The position numbers were made by a program, and so were the translations under genes. The notes beneath the pieces are model-generated. The model did no database searches. It saw only the letters and a program-made list of their open reading frames with translations, and was not told where the DNA came from. From NCBI GenBank assembly GCA_964602055.1, contig CAZRPU010000009.1, positions 1 through 59,625 on the forward strand: a DNA stretch of 59,625 bases, given 5' to 3'. The stretch comes from JACPLA01 sp964602055. GTDB taxonomy: Bacteria; Bacteroidota; Ignavibacteria; UBA10030. Every line of letters starts with the position of its first letter. Within the stretch, counting starts at the first letter, position 1. Of this stretch, positions 52,237 through 59,625 are shown piece after piece.

Positions 52237-55020
52237 CTATCCGCCTGCTTCGGCTGCTTCCGTGAGCGTGATTGCCCGTATGAATTCAGGATCTTTGAGG
52301 AGAAACGCAAAATCGGGGTTCATCACTTCGTAGAGAATAAATTCCTGCCGAACTGCTTTCTTCAGCCATTCAAGCGCATCTTCTTTCTTGTCTGTTTGAA
52401 TCGCGTAAAACTGCGCTTTGCGGTACATAAGTATGGCTGACTCTCCGTTGAGTTCCATCGCGCGGTCGATTTCCGCCTCTCCCCTGGCCGATTCTCCCAA
52501 TCGGGCATAATAGAGAGCGAGATACGCATGAGCATTGAAATCCGTCGGCTCATCTTCGAGCAATTCCTCAAGCATTGCAGCGCCCGGTTCGAGATATTTC
52601 TTTGCTTCGGACCAGATCCCTGAGAGCATGTAAGCTCTTCCTGCCCAGTAGCGGACGACATAGTTGGTCGAATCTTCCCTGAGAAGGCGGCTGCAATATT
52701 GGGCCGCGGGCTCGGGACTCAGACCTGCACCCCACACGGCGAGCCGATAGCGAGTCGTCATGAAGAACGAGCTGGCTCCCAGTGCTATCGCCCTTTCGTA
52801 TTCCTTCTCTGCGCTCGTGTATTGCTGTTTGAAGTAGAAAGCATGACCAAGGACTTCGCGGGATTCGGGATTGTTTGGGTCAAGCAGAACTCCCTTCGAC
52901 GCGAGCTCAAATGCCAGTTCATAGTTGCCTTCTGCAATTGCCACCAAGGCAAGCTGGCGGTGAACTTGAGGGTTCCCTGGGGAAAGCTCCCGGGCCTGTT
53001 CCAGCGTTTTCGAAGCGAGGCTCAGGCGCCCGGCTGCACGATATCCTGTTCCGAGGACTTCAAACACGGCAGGAGAGTTCGGATTGATCGTTCTCGCTTT
53101 GATCGCGACATCCACGGCCTCGCGCAGGATGGACTTATCCCTTTCACCTTCGATCTTGAATTGACGAAGGAGGATTCGCCCGAGGCCTGTGTGATGGACA
53201 GCCACCGTGCTGTCAAGCTGAACGATGGTGCGGAAGAGATTTTCCCCTCGCGCAACATCGGCGCTGTTGTACTGCGCCCCTAACCACGACCCCCGGAGAA
53301 ACTGGTCATTGATTGCCGCATCAGCTGCCAGGGGCTGAAGTTCTCTCGGCTCCGTTTCGACCTCCGTTTTCTCGAGGACCCGTGCAACGATGCCTGCTCG
53401 AAGTTCATTGAAGGAGTATGGTTCCCCTGTTACGGTCCATTCTTCCGCTTGTCCGTTATCGCCCGAGGCGCTCAAGCGGAGACGGGCTGAGAATCGGGGC
53501 GTTATTGATTCAACCTGACCGGAGAGCACATAGTGTGCCTGGAGGCCGGCGGCCAACTGACCTGGGGACTGTCTTTTTCCTTCGAGATTTCCTGTGCGCA
53601 CCACAACAAGCTCATGGTAGGCCGATAAATCTTCTTCGATCAGAGCGGCGAGGGATGCTCCAAAACCGGTGGTATCGCTTTCTCCGGCGGGCAGCACAAA
53701 AGGAGCAATGACAATCGATGTGTCGCGCGGAAACAGGACTCTTTGAATCGCCGGGAAGAAGATGAACCCCAGCATGATAACGACCCCCGCGACGATGCCG
53801 TTGCGGGCAAGCGGGGGGAGTCCCTTGCTCTTCGGCTTTAATCCCACCTGTTTACGCTGCACCGGGCGTGCCGGTGCCGGTGCTTCCACGGCGGGCGACG
53901 GGGGTGCGGCTTCCAACGCTTCCACCAGACTTGCTGCCTCTTCGTGTTCGTGGACCGGCTCAGGTTCACGCGGCTTGAGAGCTTCCACTTTCACACGGGC
54001 TTCCAGCTCTTTGGCATCCTGATTTTCAGGATCGATGGCGAAAATTTCCTGGAGTTTTTGCTGGGACTCTTCAAACTTGAAAGTGTCAAAGAGCTTCAGC
54101 GCCACTTCCATGAGTTCTCCCACCTGCAGCTTGACCTTGCGCTGGGCGGCGGCTTGTTTTCGATCTTCGTCCGCCTTCTTCTGCTTAGCTTCTTCCAAAC
54201 GCGCCTGGAGCATCTGAGCGCCGGCATGAAACGCAACGTGCTTGAAAATCTCGTTGAGCTGTTTCTCCGCTTCCTCGATCTTATTCTGGCTGACAAGAGC
54301 CTCTGCTTTTGTCAGAAGCTGCTGAACTTTTTCCGACGTTTCCCGTTCGGCGCGCTGCCTGTCATCTTCCGCCTTCTTCTTCGCCACTTCCACCTTCTCG
54401 GCTTCCTTCGCCTCGCGTTTGGTCGTCCTCTCGGCTGTCCGCTTCGATGGCATCTGCTGAGCGGTCTTCGATGGAACGGCGAATTCCGGAATGTGATCGA
54501 TGAGAATCTCGTAGACTTCCATCGGCTCGGGAATATTCTTGAGATCGATGGAACCCATATGGAAGGTGTTCACCTGCATCTTGTTCTTGATCTGACTGTA
54601 GACATCCTGTGAAATGCAGATGCGGTTGGGTTCGGCAACGGCCTCAATCCTCGCGGCGATATTCACGCCGTCGCCGAAAATATCGTTGCCGTCGGTGATC
54701 ACGTCGCCAAGGTGAACGCCAATGCGAACTTCAATTTTCTCGAGTTCCTTCTTGCCGGCGTTATACTTGTAGAACTGCTCCTGAGCCTCAATAGCGCATT
54801 TGACGGCGTTGACGGCGCTGGAAAAATCCACCATGAATGCATCGCCTATCGCTTTGATGATTTTCCCTTCATACTTCTCAATCGACGCCTTCAACGTGTC
54901 GTCATGGACACGCAGCAGCTGCATGGCGAGGTCTTCGCTCTCGGCCATCTTCTTGGAGAACGACTTGATGTCCGTGAACATGATGGCAGCAAGTTTTCGC
55001 GTTCCGCGTTCAGAGGCCAT
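52237..55020 (-). CDS. Class III adenylate cyclase fused to TolB-N-like and TPR domains
   Basis: A 927-residue signalling protein. The N-terminal cyclase domain (10-180) has metal ligands D17 ('FTDIKSF') and D60 ('IGDAFM'), adenine-selecting K56 and D113, and transition-state N120 and R124, so ATP is the predicted substrate. A charged coiled coil with TPR-like helices (205-345) and a Pro-rich linker follow. One membrane helix (about 412-432; 'GIVAGVVIMLGFIFFPA') comes next, then a TolB-N/FlgO-like domain ('IVIAPFVLPAGESDTTGFGASLAALIEEDLS' in pieces) and at least six TPRs to the end. Cyclase-TolB-N-TPR layouts are known in other bacteria. The outward C-terminal half may sense envelope proteins and control cAMP output; this is inference. 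Confidence 0.88.
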   Translation of the reverse strand: MASERGTRKLAAIMFTDIKSFSKKMAESEDLAMQLLRVHDDTLKASIEKYEGKIIKAIGDAFMVDFSSAVNAVKCAIEAQEQFYKYNAGKKELEKIEVRIGVHLGDVITDGNDIFGDGVNIAARIEAVAEPNRICISQDVYSQIKNKMQVNTFHMGSIDLKNIPEPMEVYEILIDHIPEFAVPSKTAQQMPSKRTAERTTKREAKEAEKVEVAKKKAEDDRQRAERETSEKVQQLLTKAEALVSQNKIEEAEKQLNEIFKHVAFHAGAQMLQARLEEAKQKKADEDRKQAAAQRKVKLQVGELMEVALKLFDTFKFEESQQKLQEIFAIDPENQDAKELEARVKVEALKPREPEPVHEHEEAASLVEALEAAPPSPAVEAPAPARPVQRKQVGLKPKSKGLPPLARNGIVAGVVIMLGFIFFPAIQRVLFPRDTSIVIAPFVLPAGESDTTGFGASLAALIEEDLSAYHELVVVRTGNLEGKRQSPGQLAAGLQAHYVLSGQVESITPRFSARLRLSASGDNGQAEEWTVTGEPYSFNELRAGIVARVLEKTEVETEPRELQPLAADAAINDQFLRGSWLGAQYNSADVARGENLFRTIVQLDSTVAVHHTGLGRILLRQFKIEGERDKSILREAVDVAIKARTINPNSPAVFEVLGTGYRAAGRLSLASKTLEQARELSPGNPQVHRQLALVAIAEGNYELAFELASKGVLLDPNNPESREVLGHAFYFKQQYTSAEKEYERAIALGASSFFMTTRYRLAVWGAGLSPEPAAQYCSRLLREDSTNYVVRYWAGRAYMLSGIWSEAKKYLEPGAAMLEELLEDEPTDFNAHAYLALYYARLGESARGEAEIDRAMELNGESAILMYRKAQFYAIQTDKKEDALEWLKKAVRQEFILYEVMNPDFAFLLKDPEFIRAITLTEAAEAGG

Positions 55021-55077
55021 GAGCGTAGGAAGAACCGGGGGATAGGTGAATGGGTGACTTCATAAGGAACATCGTTA

Positions 55078-55106
55078 AAGATATTCAGCGATGGTCAGAT
55101 TGTCAA
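55078..55106 (-). promoter_or_regulatory. Candidate promoter of cyclase-TPR gene
   Basis: On the minus strand TTGACA (55106-55101), a 17-base spacer and TATCTT (55083-55078), 58 bases before the ATG. It lies in the 131-base gap after the phosphorylase gene. Confidence 0.58.
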
Positions 55107-55151
55107 TGCGAAGGCGACCGGGATCACAGAGGGGAGGAAAAATGTGAAGAG

Positions 55152-57272
55152 CTACCCGGCATAGTACTTTTTTACGTATTGTGCCACCATTCTGTCGGTG
55201 TTATAGACGGGAATCAGTGTTTTCATTGCGCGGCGTATGCGGGAAATCCATGCCCGCGGAATGCCGTGGGCGTCGCGGTCGAAGAATTCCGGAATTACAG
55301 ACTCCTTCAGGGTTCTGAGAAGATTGTCGAAGTCGGCCTGATCCTGTTTTTCCATGTCGGCCGCCGAGGTGTCATCACCAATGGCCCAGCCGTTCTGCCC
55401 GTTGAACCCCTCCCTCCACCATCCGTCCATGACGCTGAGATTGAGTCCACCGTGGATGAGCACCTTCATGCCGCTGGTTCCGCTTGCCTCAAGAGGCCTG
55501 CGCGGATTATTGAGCCAGACATCGGCCCCTGCAACCAGAGTCCGCCCGATGCTCATATCGTAATTCTCGAGAAAGACTACTTTGCCGAAACAATCGGGAT
55601 GCCTTGTGATCTCGGCGATCTTCTGGATGAATTTCTTCCCCTCATTGTCCATGGGATGCGCCTTTCCGGAAAAGATCAACTGGAGCGGTCTCGCCGGATT
55701 GTTGAGCAGAGGAAGAATGGCGTCCATGTTTCGGAAAATCAGAGGTGCTCTTTTGTAAGTGGCAAAGCGCCGTGCAAAGCAAATGGTGAGAGCATCCGGA
55801 GAGAGAATGGCGTTGACATCCGGCTGATCCCCTCCGAAGCGGGTATATTGTTCTTTGAGGCGGTAGCGCGCAAATTCGACGAGCTCCCGGCGGAGGGTAT
55901 ACCGAAGCGCCCAGAGTTCTTCATCACTCGAGAGCCCGTTGCTTTCCATCTTATTCCAGAATTCAGGCTCCATGAGCTTATTGGTCCAATCGTACCCCAG
56001 CCGTTTGTTCCAGAATTCATGAGCGCGGGCCGTTGCCCAGCCCGGCGTATGAACACCGTTGGTAATGGCGCCAATGGGAACATCGTTCACGGGAAGAGAA
56101 GGATAGAGATGCTGCCACATTTCCCTGCTGACCTGTGAGTGCAGTTCGCTGACGCCGTTCGCTGCGCGGGACATTTTCAGCGCCAGAACCGTCATGGTAA
56201 ACGGTTCCTGGGCGTCCTGCGGGTTGACGCGCCCATACCCCATCATCTGTTCATGGGAAATCCCCGATGATCCCCGAAACTTCCCCAGCGTGCTCTCCAT
56301 GAGATCCGGGGTGAAGCGATCGTGACCTGCGGGTACCGGTGTGTGCGTTGTAAAAAGACAAAGGTTTCGCACCCTCTTTTCCGCCTCCGGCAGTTGCTTA
56401 CCTGCCGCGAGTTCTATCCGAAGCAACTCAAGAACGAGAAAAGCCGAATGTCCTTCATTCATATGATATGATGAAGGCTCTACTCCCAACGAATGGAGAA
56501 GCCTGACACCTCCGATTCCCAGTATCGCTTCCTGCCCGATTCTCGTTTCAATGTTGCCTCCGTAGACGCTCCCGGTCAATCCTTGAAGGTGAGATTCATT
56601 TTCAGGGACATGCGTATCGAGCAAGTAGACTGCGGTTCGGCCCACATGCAGCCGCCATGCCTGGAAATACACCGTCCTTTGCCCAATGTCTACCGAATTC
56701 AGGAGCCGCCCTCCTTCTTCGAGGGTGACCAATTCCAGCGGCAAATGCTCGGGCGACCAGAGGGGGTATTGTTCGTGCTGCCAGCCGTCAGGCCCGATCT
56801 GCTGCCTGAAGTATCCGTTGCGGTAAAAGAGGCCAATGCCGACAAAGGGAATCCCAAGATCGCTTGCCGATTTTGTATGATCACCCGACAACACTCCCAG
56901 GCCCCCCGAATAAATAGGAAGAGATTCGTGCAGGCCAAACTCCGCGCTGAAGTAGGCTACGGGGTTTTTCAATCCCGGGGCGTGCTGCGAAGCCCAGGTC
57001 TTTTGTTGTTTGAGGTACTCCTCGAACTCCTCCAGGGCAATGCGAACCTTCGCCATGAATTCGCGGTTATGGAGCCTGGCCTGGAGCTCGATGGGTGACA
57101 CTTCCCGGAGAACTTCAACTGCATTATGGTTTGACCGCTCCCAAACCTGGGGTGAGAGGTTTTCAAAAATCGCTTGTGCTTCCGGGTTCCATGTCCACCA
57201 AAGATTGCGGGCGAGAATATGCAGGCGCTGCGAGAGTGATGCGTGATCGGCGTGCGGGGAAGACAATTCCAT
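55152..57272 (-). CDS. glgP: Alpha-glucan phosphorylase
   Basis: A 706-residue PLP enzyme that releases glucose-1-phosphate from glycogen or maltodextrin. The N-terminus 'RLHILARNLWWTWNPEAQAIFE' and the length mark the short bacterial/archaeal form (TIGR02094 type) rather than the 800-residue form. 'VAYFSAEFGLHESLPIYSGGLGVLSGDH' is the conserved N-domain block, in pieces. The PLP lysine is in 'EASGTSGMKVLIHGG'. It is convergent with nothing and shares its strand with copA (110 bases upstream) and the cyclase-TPR gene. No promoter of the common type is found in front of it. Confidence 0.95.
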   Translation of the reverse strand: MELSSPHADHASLSQRLHILARNLWWTWNPEAQAIFENLSPQVWERSNHNAVEVLREVSPIELQARLHNREFMAKVRIALEEFEEYLKQQKTWASQHAPGLKNPVAYFSAEFGLHESLPIYSGGLGVLSGDHTKSASDLGIPFVGIGLFYRNGYFRQQIGPDGWQHEQYPLWSPEHLPLELVTLEEGGRLLNSVDIGQRTVYFQAWRLHVGRTAVYLLDTHVPENESHLQGLTGSVYGGNIETRIGQEAILGIGGVRLLHSLGVEPSSYHMNEGHSAFLVLELLRIELAAGKQLPEAEKRVRNLCLFTTHTPVPAGHDRFTPDLMESTLGKFRGSSGISHEQMMGYGRVNPQDAQEPFTMTVLALKMSRAANGVSELHSQVSREMWQHLYPSLPVNDVPIGAITNGVHTPGWATARAHEFWNKRLGYDWTNKLMEPEFWNKMESNGLSSDEELWALRYTLRRELVEFARYRLKEQYTRFGGDQPDVNAILSPDALTICFARRFATYKRAPLIFRNMDAILPLLNNPARPLQLIFSGKAHPMDNEGKKFIQKIAEITRHPDCFGKVVFLENYDMSIGRTLVAGADVWLNNPRRPLEASGTSGMKVLIHGGLNLSVMDGWWREGFNGQNGWAIGDDTSAADMEKQDQADFDNLLRTLKESVIPEFFDRDAHGIPRAWISRIRRAMKTLIPVYNTDRMVAQYVKKYYAG

Positions 57273-57382
57273 TCAACTCGAATTTGTTCTGAGGGAACAG
57301 CTATCTCCTCATGATGCAAAAAAGTTGATGAAAATTCCAGAGAAAGGTTGACGAATATTGGAAGCGATGGAAGAACGAATGG

Positions 57383-59625
57383 TCAACGGGAAGTGGCCGA
57401 CCGTTTTTGGTCCGTCCTGCCTGAACGCAGCCGCAGGGAGTTCGAAACAACGCTGACGGAACTCATTGCCATTGCTCCGGCTGCATACATTGGGTTGAGC
57501 AAACCGAGGGCGGCAACAGGAATGCCGATGACATTGTACACGAATGCCCAGAAGAGGTTCTGCTTGATGGTGCGAATCGTTCGTTTCGACAGCGAAATCG
57601 CTTCAACCGCTTTCAGGAGGTCTCCGTTCATGAGCGTAATATCGGCAGTTTCCATCGCAACATCCGTCCCGGTGCCCATGGCGATACTCACGTCGGCCTG
57701 CGCGAGCGCAGGGGCGTCGTTAATGCCGTCACCGGCCATTGCAACGATTCTGCCGTTCTGTTGAAGGCTCCGAATGTGCGCTGCTTTTTCCTGCGGCAAG
57801 ACTCCGGCTATCACCCGATCAATGCCAAGGGAGGCGGCGACCGACCCTGCGGCAAGAGGCGAATCTCCCGTCAGCATGACGACCTCAATACCGAGATCGC
57901 GAAGCTCTTCTACCGCCTGCCGCGATGTTGGCTTGACGGTATCGGCAATACCAAACACACCGGCAACGGAACCATTGATGGAGATGAGAACGGACGTCTT
58001 TCCCTCTTCTGCCAGCCGGTCGGTAATTGCTTTGGCGGCTCCCGCATCGACGCCCTGATCCTCCATGAGTCCCGGATTCCCGACAATAATCCTCGCGCCG
58101 GCAAACGATGCGACAACGCCCATGCCGGCCAGTGATCTGAAGTTCTCCGTCTTCCCGATGGAAGACCCTTTGACCTTTGCGAACCGGACAATGGATTTTG
58201 CCAGCGGATGTTCTGAGAGGTTCTCCACTGTTGCGGCCGATTGAAGCACGGCACCTTCTTGAGAGCCGTTTAGGACACGAAAATCCGTGACGGAGGGCTT
58301 CCCTTCTGTGAGAGTCCCGGTCTTATCGAGAACAATTGTTTGGATTTTGTGTGCTCTCTCAAGGCTCTCCGCGTTCCGTATGAGGATTCCCCGCGTGGCG
58401 CCTCTTCCTGTTCCGACCATGATGGCAGTCGGAGTTGCCAGGCCGAGCGCGCATGGACAGGCGATAATAAGGACCGCAACGAAGTTGATGAGAGCCGACG
58501 AAAACGGCACACCGCCCGCCATAAGCCAGAGAACAAACGTCAGAAGTGCAATTCCAATGACAGCCGGGACAAAAACCGAAGCGACCTTGTCGGCGAGAGT
58601 TTGAATGGGTGCTTTCGACCCCTGAGCCTCTTCCACCAGCCTGATAATCTGGGCAATCACCGTGTCCTTGCCCACGGCAGTGGCGCGAACCTCCATGCTC
58701 CCGTCTTTGTTGATCGTTCCCCCAACGACAGCGTCACCCGGTCTCTTCTCTACGGGCATGCTCTCGCCGGTAACCATCGATTGGTCAACCGTACTCAATC
58801 CCTTCAGGATCACTCCGTCAACAGGGATCTTTTCCCCGGGCCGCACGATGAAAACGTCGTCACGCCGGACGTCAGCCGCCGGGACATCCTTTTCCACACC
58901 CCCCTGTATGATGTGAGCGGTCTTCGGTTGAAGATTGATGAGTTTCTTCATGGCCTCGGTCGTTTTCCCCTTCGCCCGGGCTTCGAGGACCCTCCCCATA
59001 AGGATGAGGGTGATGATAGTGGCAGCAGTGTCGAAGTAAAGGTGTTCCCACGTATCGGTCACCGAAAGCCATCGCGGAAACAGGACGACGACAGCACTGT
59101 AGAGATACGCTGCCCCCGTGCCAACGGCGACAAGCGTATTCATATCGGTCGCTCCATGCTGCGCAAGTTTCCATGCGACGGAAAAAAATCGCTTCCCCGA
59201 AACCACCATCACCACAGTCGCCGCTATCAGCATCAATTTGCCGATGTCATCCATGCTGAAAGGCGATAACGACATGAACCAATCGGTCATTCCTATCATG
59301 CTGACCGTCATGATCGGCACCGTCAGAGCGGCGCTCAGGAGAAATTCTCTTTTCAGGGTACGATAGTTTCTGGCGTGAGTTTCCGCAGGATCGGAAAATT
59401 GTACAATGCCGTTCGCCTGAGAGGGCGGCGTGACGAGCTTGTAGCCGGCGTTCTCAACCGCCTGTGAGAATTGAGAAAAACCCGCTTTCGAGGAATCGAA
59501 AGAAATCGTCACTTGTTCGGTGGCGAGGTTGACATTTGCCGATTCAATCCCTTCGGTCGACTTGAGCGCCTTCTCGACGCGGGCGACACAGCTTGCGCAG
59601 GTCATTCCCTCAACGGGGAGTGTCA
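57383..59625 (-). CDS. copA: Copper-translocating P1B-type ATPase (5' end outside window)
   Basis: A membrane Cu(I) export ATPase; about 747 codons are visible and the frame is open to the window edge ('TLPVEGMTCASCV'). An N-terminal heavy-metal-associated domain has CxxC (GMTCASC). Membrane helices, the A-domain ('VTGESMPVEK'), transmembrane metal site CPCALGLATP, phosphorylation motif DKTGTLTEGKP, 'EHPLAKSIV' and hinge GDGINDAPALAQAD follow. The C-terminal helices contain 'YNVIGIPVAA' and 'MAMSSVSVVSNSLRLR', which together with CPC indicate Cu(I)/Ag(I). The internal ATG at 59605 falls inside the HMA motif and cannot be the true start. Confidence 0.95.
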   Translation of the reverse strand, partial: TLPVEGMTCASCVARVEKALKSTEGIESANVNLATEQVTISFDSSKAGFSQFSQAVENAGYKLVTPPSQANGIVQFSDPAETHARNYRTLKREFLLSAALTVPIMTVSMIGMTDWFMSLSPFSMDDIGKLMLIAATVVMVVSGKRFFSVAWKLAQHGATDMNTLVAVGTGAAYLYSAVVVLFPRWLSVTDTWEHLYFDTAATIITLILMGRVLEARAKGKTTEAMKKLINLQPKTAHIIQGGVEKDVPAADVRRDDVFIVRPGEKIPVDGVILKGLSTVDQSMVTGESMPVEKRPGDAVVGGTINKDGSMEVRATAVGKDTVIAQIIRLVEEAQGSKAPIQTLADKVASVFVPAVIGIALLTFVLWLMAGGVPFSSALINFVAVLIIACPCALGLATPTAIMVGTGRGATRGILIRNAESLERAHKIQTIVLDKTGTLTEGKPSVTDFRVLNGSQEGAVLQSAATVENLSEHPLAKSIVRFAKVKGSSIGKTENFRSLAGMGVVASFAGARIIVGNPGLMEDQGVDAGAAKAITDRLAEEGKTSVLISINGSVAGVFGIADTVKPTSRQAVEELRDLGIEVVMLTGDSPLAAGSVAASLGIDRVIAGVLPQEKAAHIRSLQQNGRIVAMAGDGINDAPALAQADVSIAMGTGTDVAMETADITLMNGDLLKAVEAISLSKRTIRTIKQNLFWAFVYNVIGIPVAALGLLNPMYAAGAMAMSSVSVVSNSLRLRSGRTDQKRSATSR

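Noticed and set aside
57314..57319. TTGCAT on the minus strand before glgP
   Set aside because: At 17 bases downstream the sequence is TCCCTC, so it is not a promoter of the common type.
1..59625. CRISPR arrays, insertion sequences, integrases, phage genes, rRNA
   Set aside because: No direct-repeat array, transposase, integrase or rRNA-like stretch was seen on reading either strand.

Overview
The window reads as chromosomal DNA of a Gram-negative bacterium from the Bacteroidota/Ignavibacteriota/Chlorobiota branch. The evidence is a secreted protein with a C-terminal type IX secretion sorting domain (QNYPNPFNP type), a LuxR-HTH/DUF4199 pair, a DUF5916/CBM9 outer-membrane protein, a Bacteroidota-style Crp/Fnr regulator, and a full outer-membrane toolkit (LptD, TamB, heptose synthesis, barrel proteins ending in Phe). 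The sequence is moderately G+C rich and gene dense. I see no insertion sequence, integrase, phage module or CRISPR array. The assignment rests on protein families only.

Layout. 1-1805: two C1q/TNF-like head proteins in tandem (the first cut by the window edge) and a T9SS-sorted protein. 1838-8571: DUF1624 acyltransferase-like membrane protein, MsbA-type ABC exporter, CPBP protease, VOC protein coupled to a class D beta-lactamase, Crp/Fnr regulator and YceI protein. 8885-11552: membrane protein coupled to an Asp/Glu racemase, then a membrane-anchored LuxR-HTH protein and a DUF4199 protein. 16669-11621 (minus): WD40-caspase, DUF4384 protein and CHASE2 adenylate cyclase, the most unusual cluster here. 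16986-22374: TPR protein, tRNA-Leu(UAG), tig-clpP-clpX. 31530-22434 (minus): class II aldolase, Ddl, FtsB-like, RarA, PhyH dioxygenase, Tat-exported aldo/keto reductase, ROK kinase, LptD. 31661-43257: rfaE1-rfaE2-tamB, RNase R, and a protease/propeller/barrel protein. 49460-43332 (minus): FecE-like ATPase, NusB, Atg22-like MFS, NhaC antiporter and dicarboxylate symporter. 49616-52225: DUF5916. 59625-52237 (minus): CopA (5' end outside the window), alpha-glucan phosphorylase, cyclase-TPR protein.

Themes. Envelope biogenesis dominates. Cyclic-nucleotide signalling recurs: two complete class III cyclases and one Crp/Fnr protein whose effector pocket looks non-canonical. Stress proteolysis is represented by tig-clpP-clpX.

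Promoters. Reading the gaps on both strands shows a repeated promoter architecture, TTGCAT (or a close variant), a spacer of exactly 17 bases, then TATATT/TACCTT/TATTTT. It lies in front of fourteen transcription units, including the tRNA. This looks like the housekeeping promoter of the organism and helps fix several start codons.
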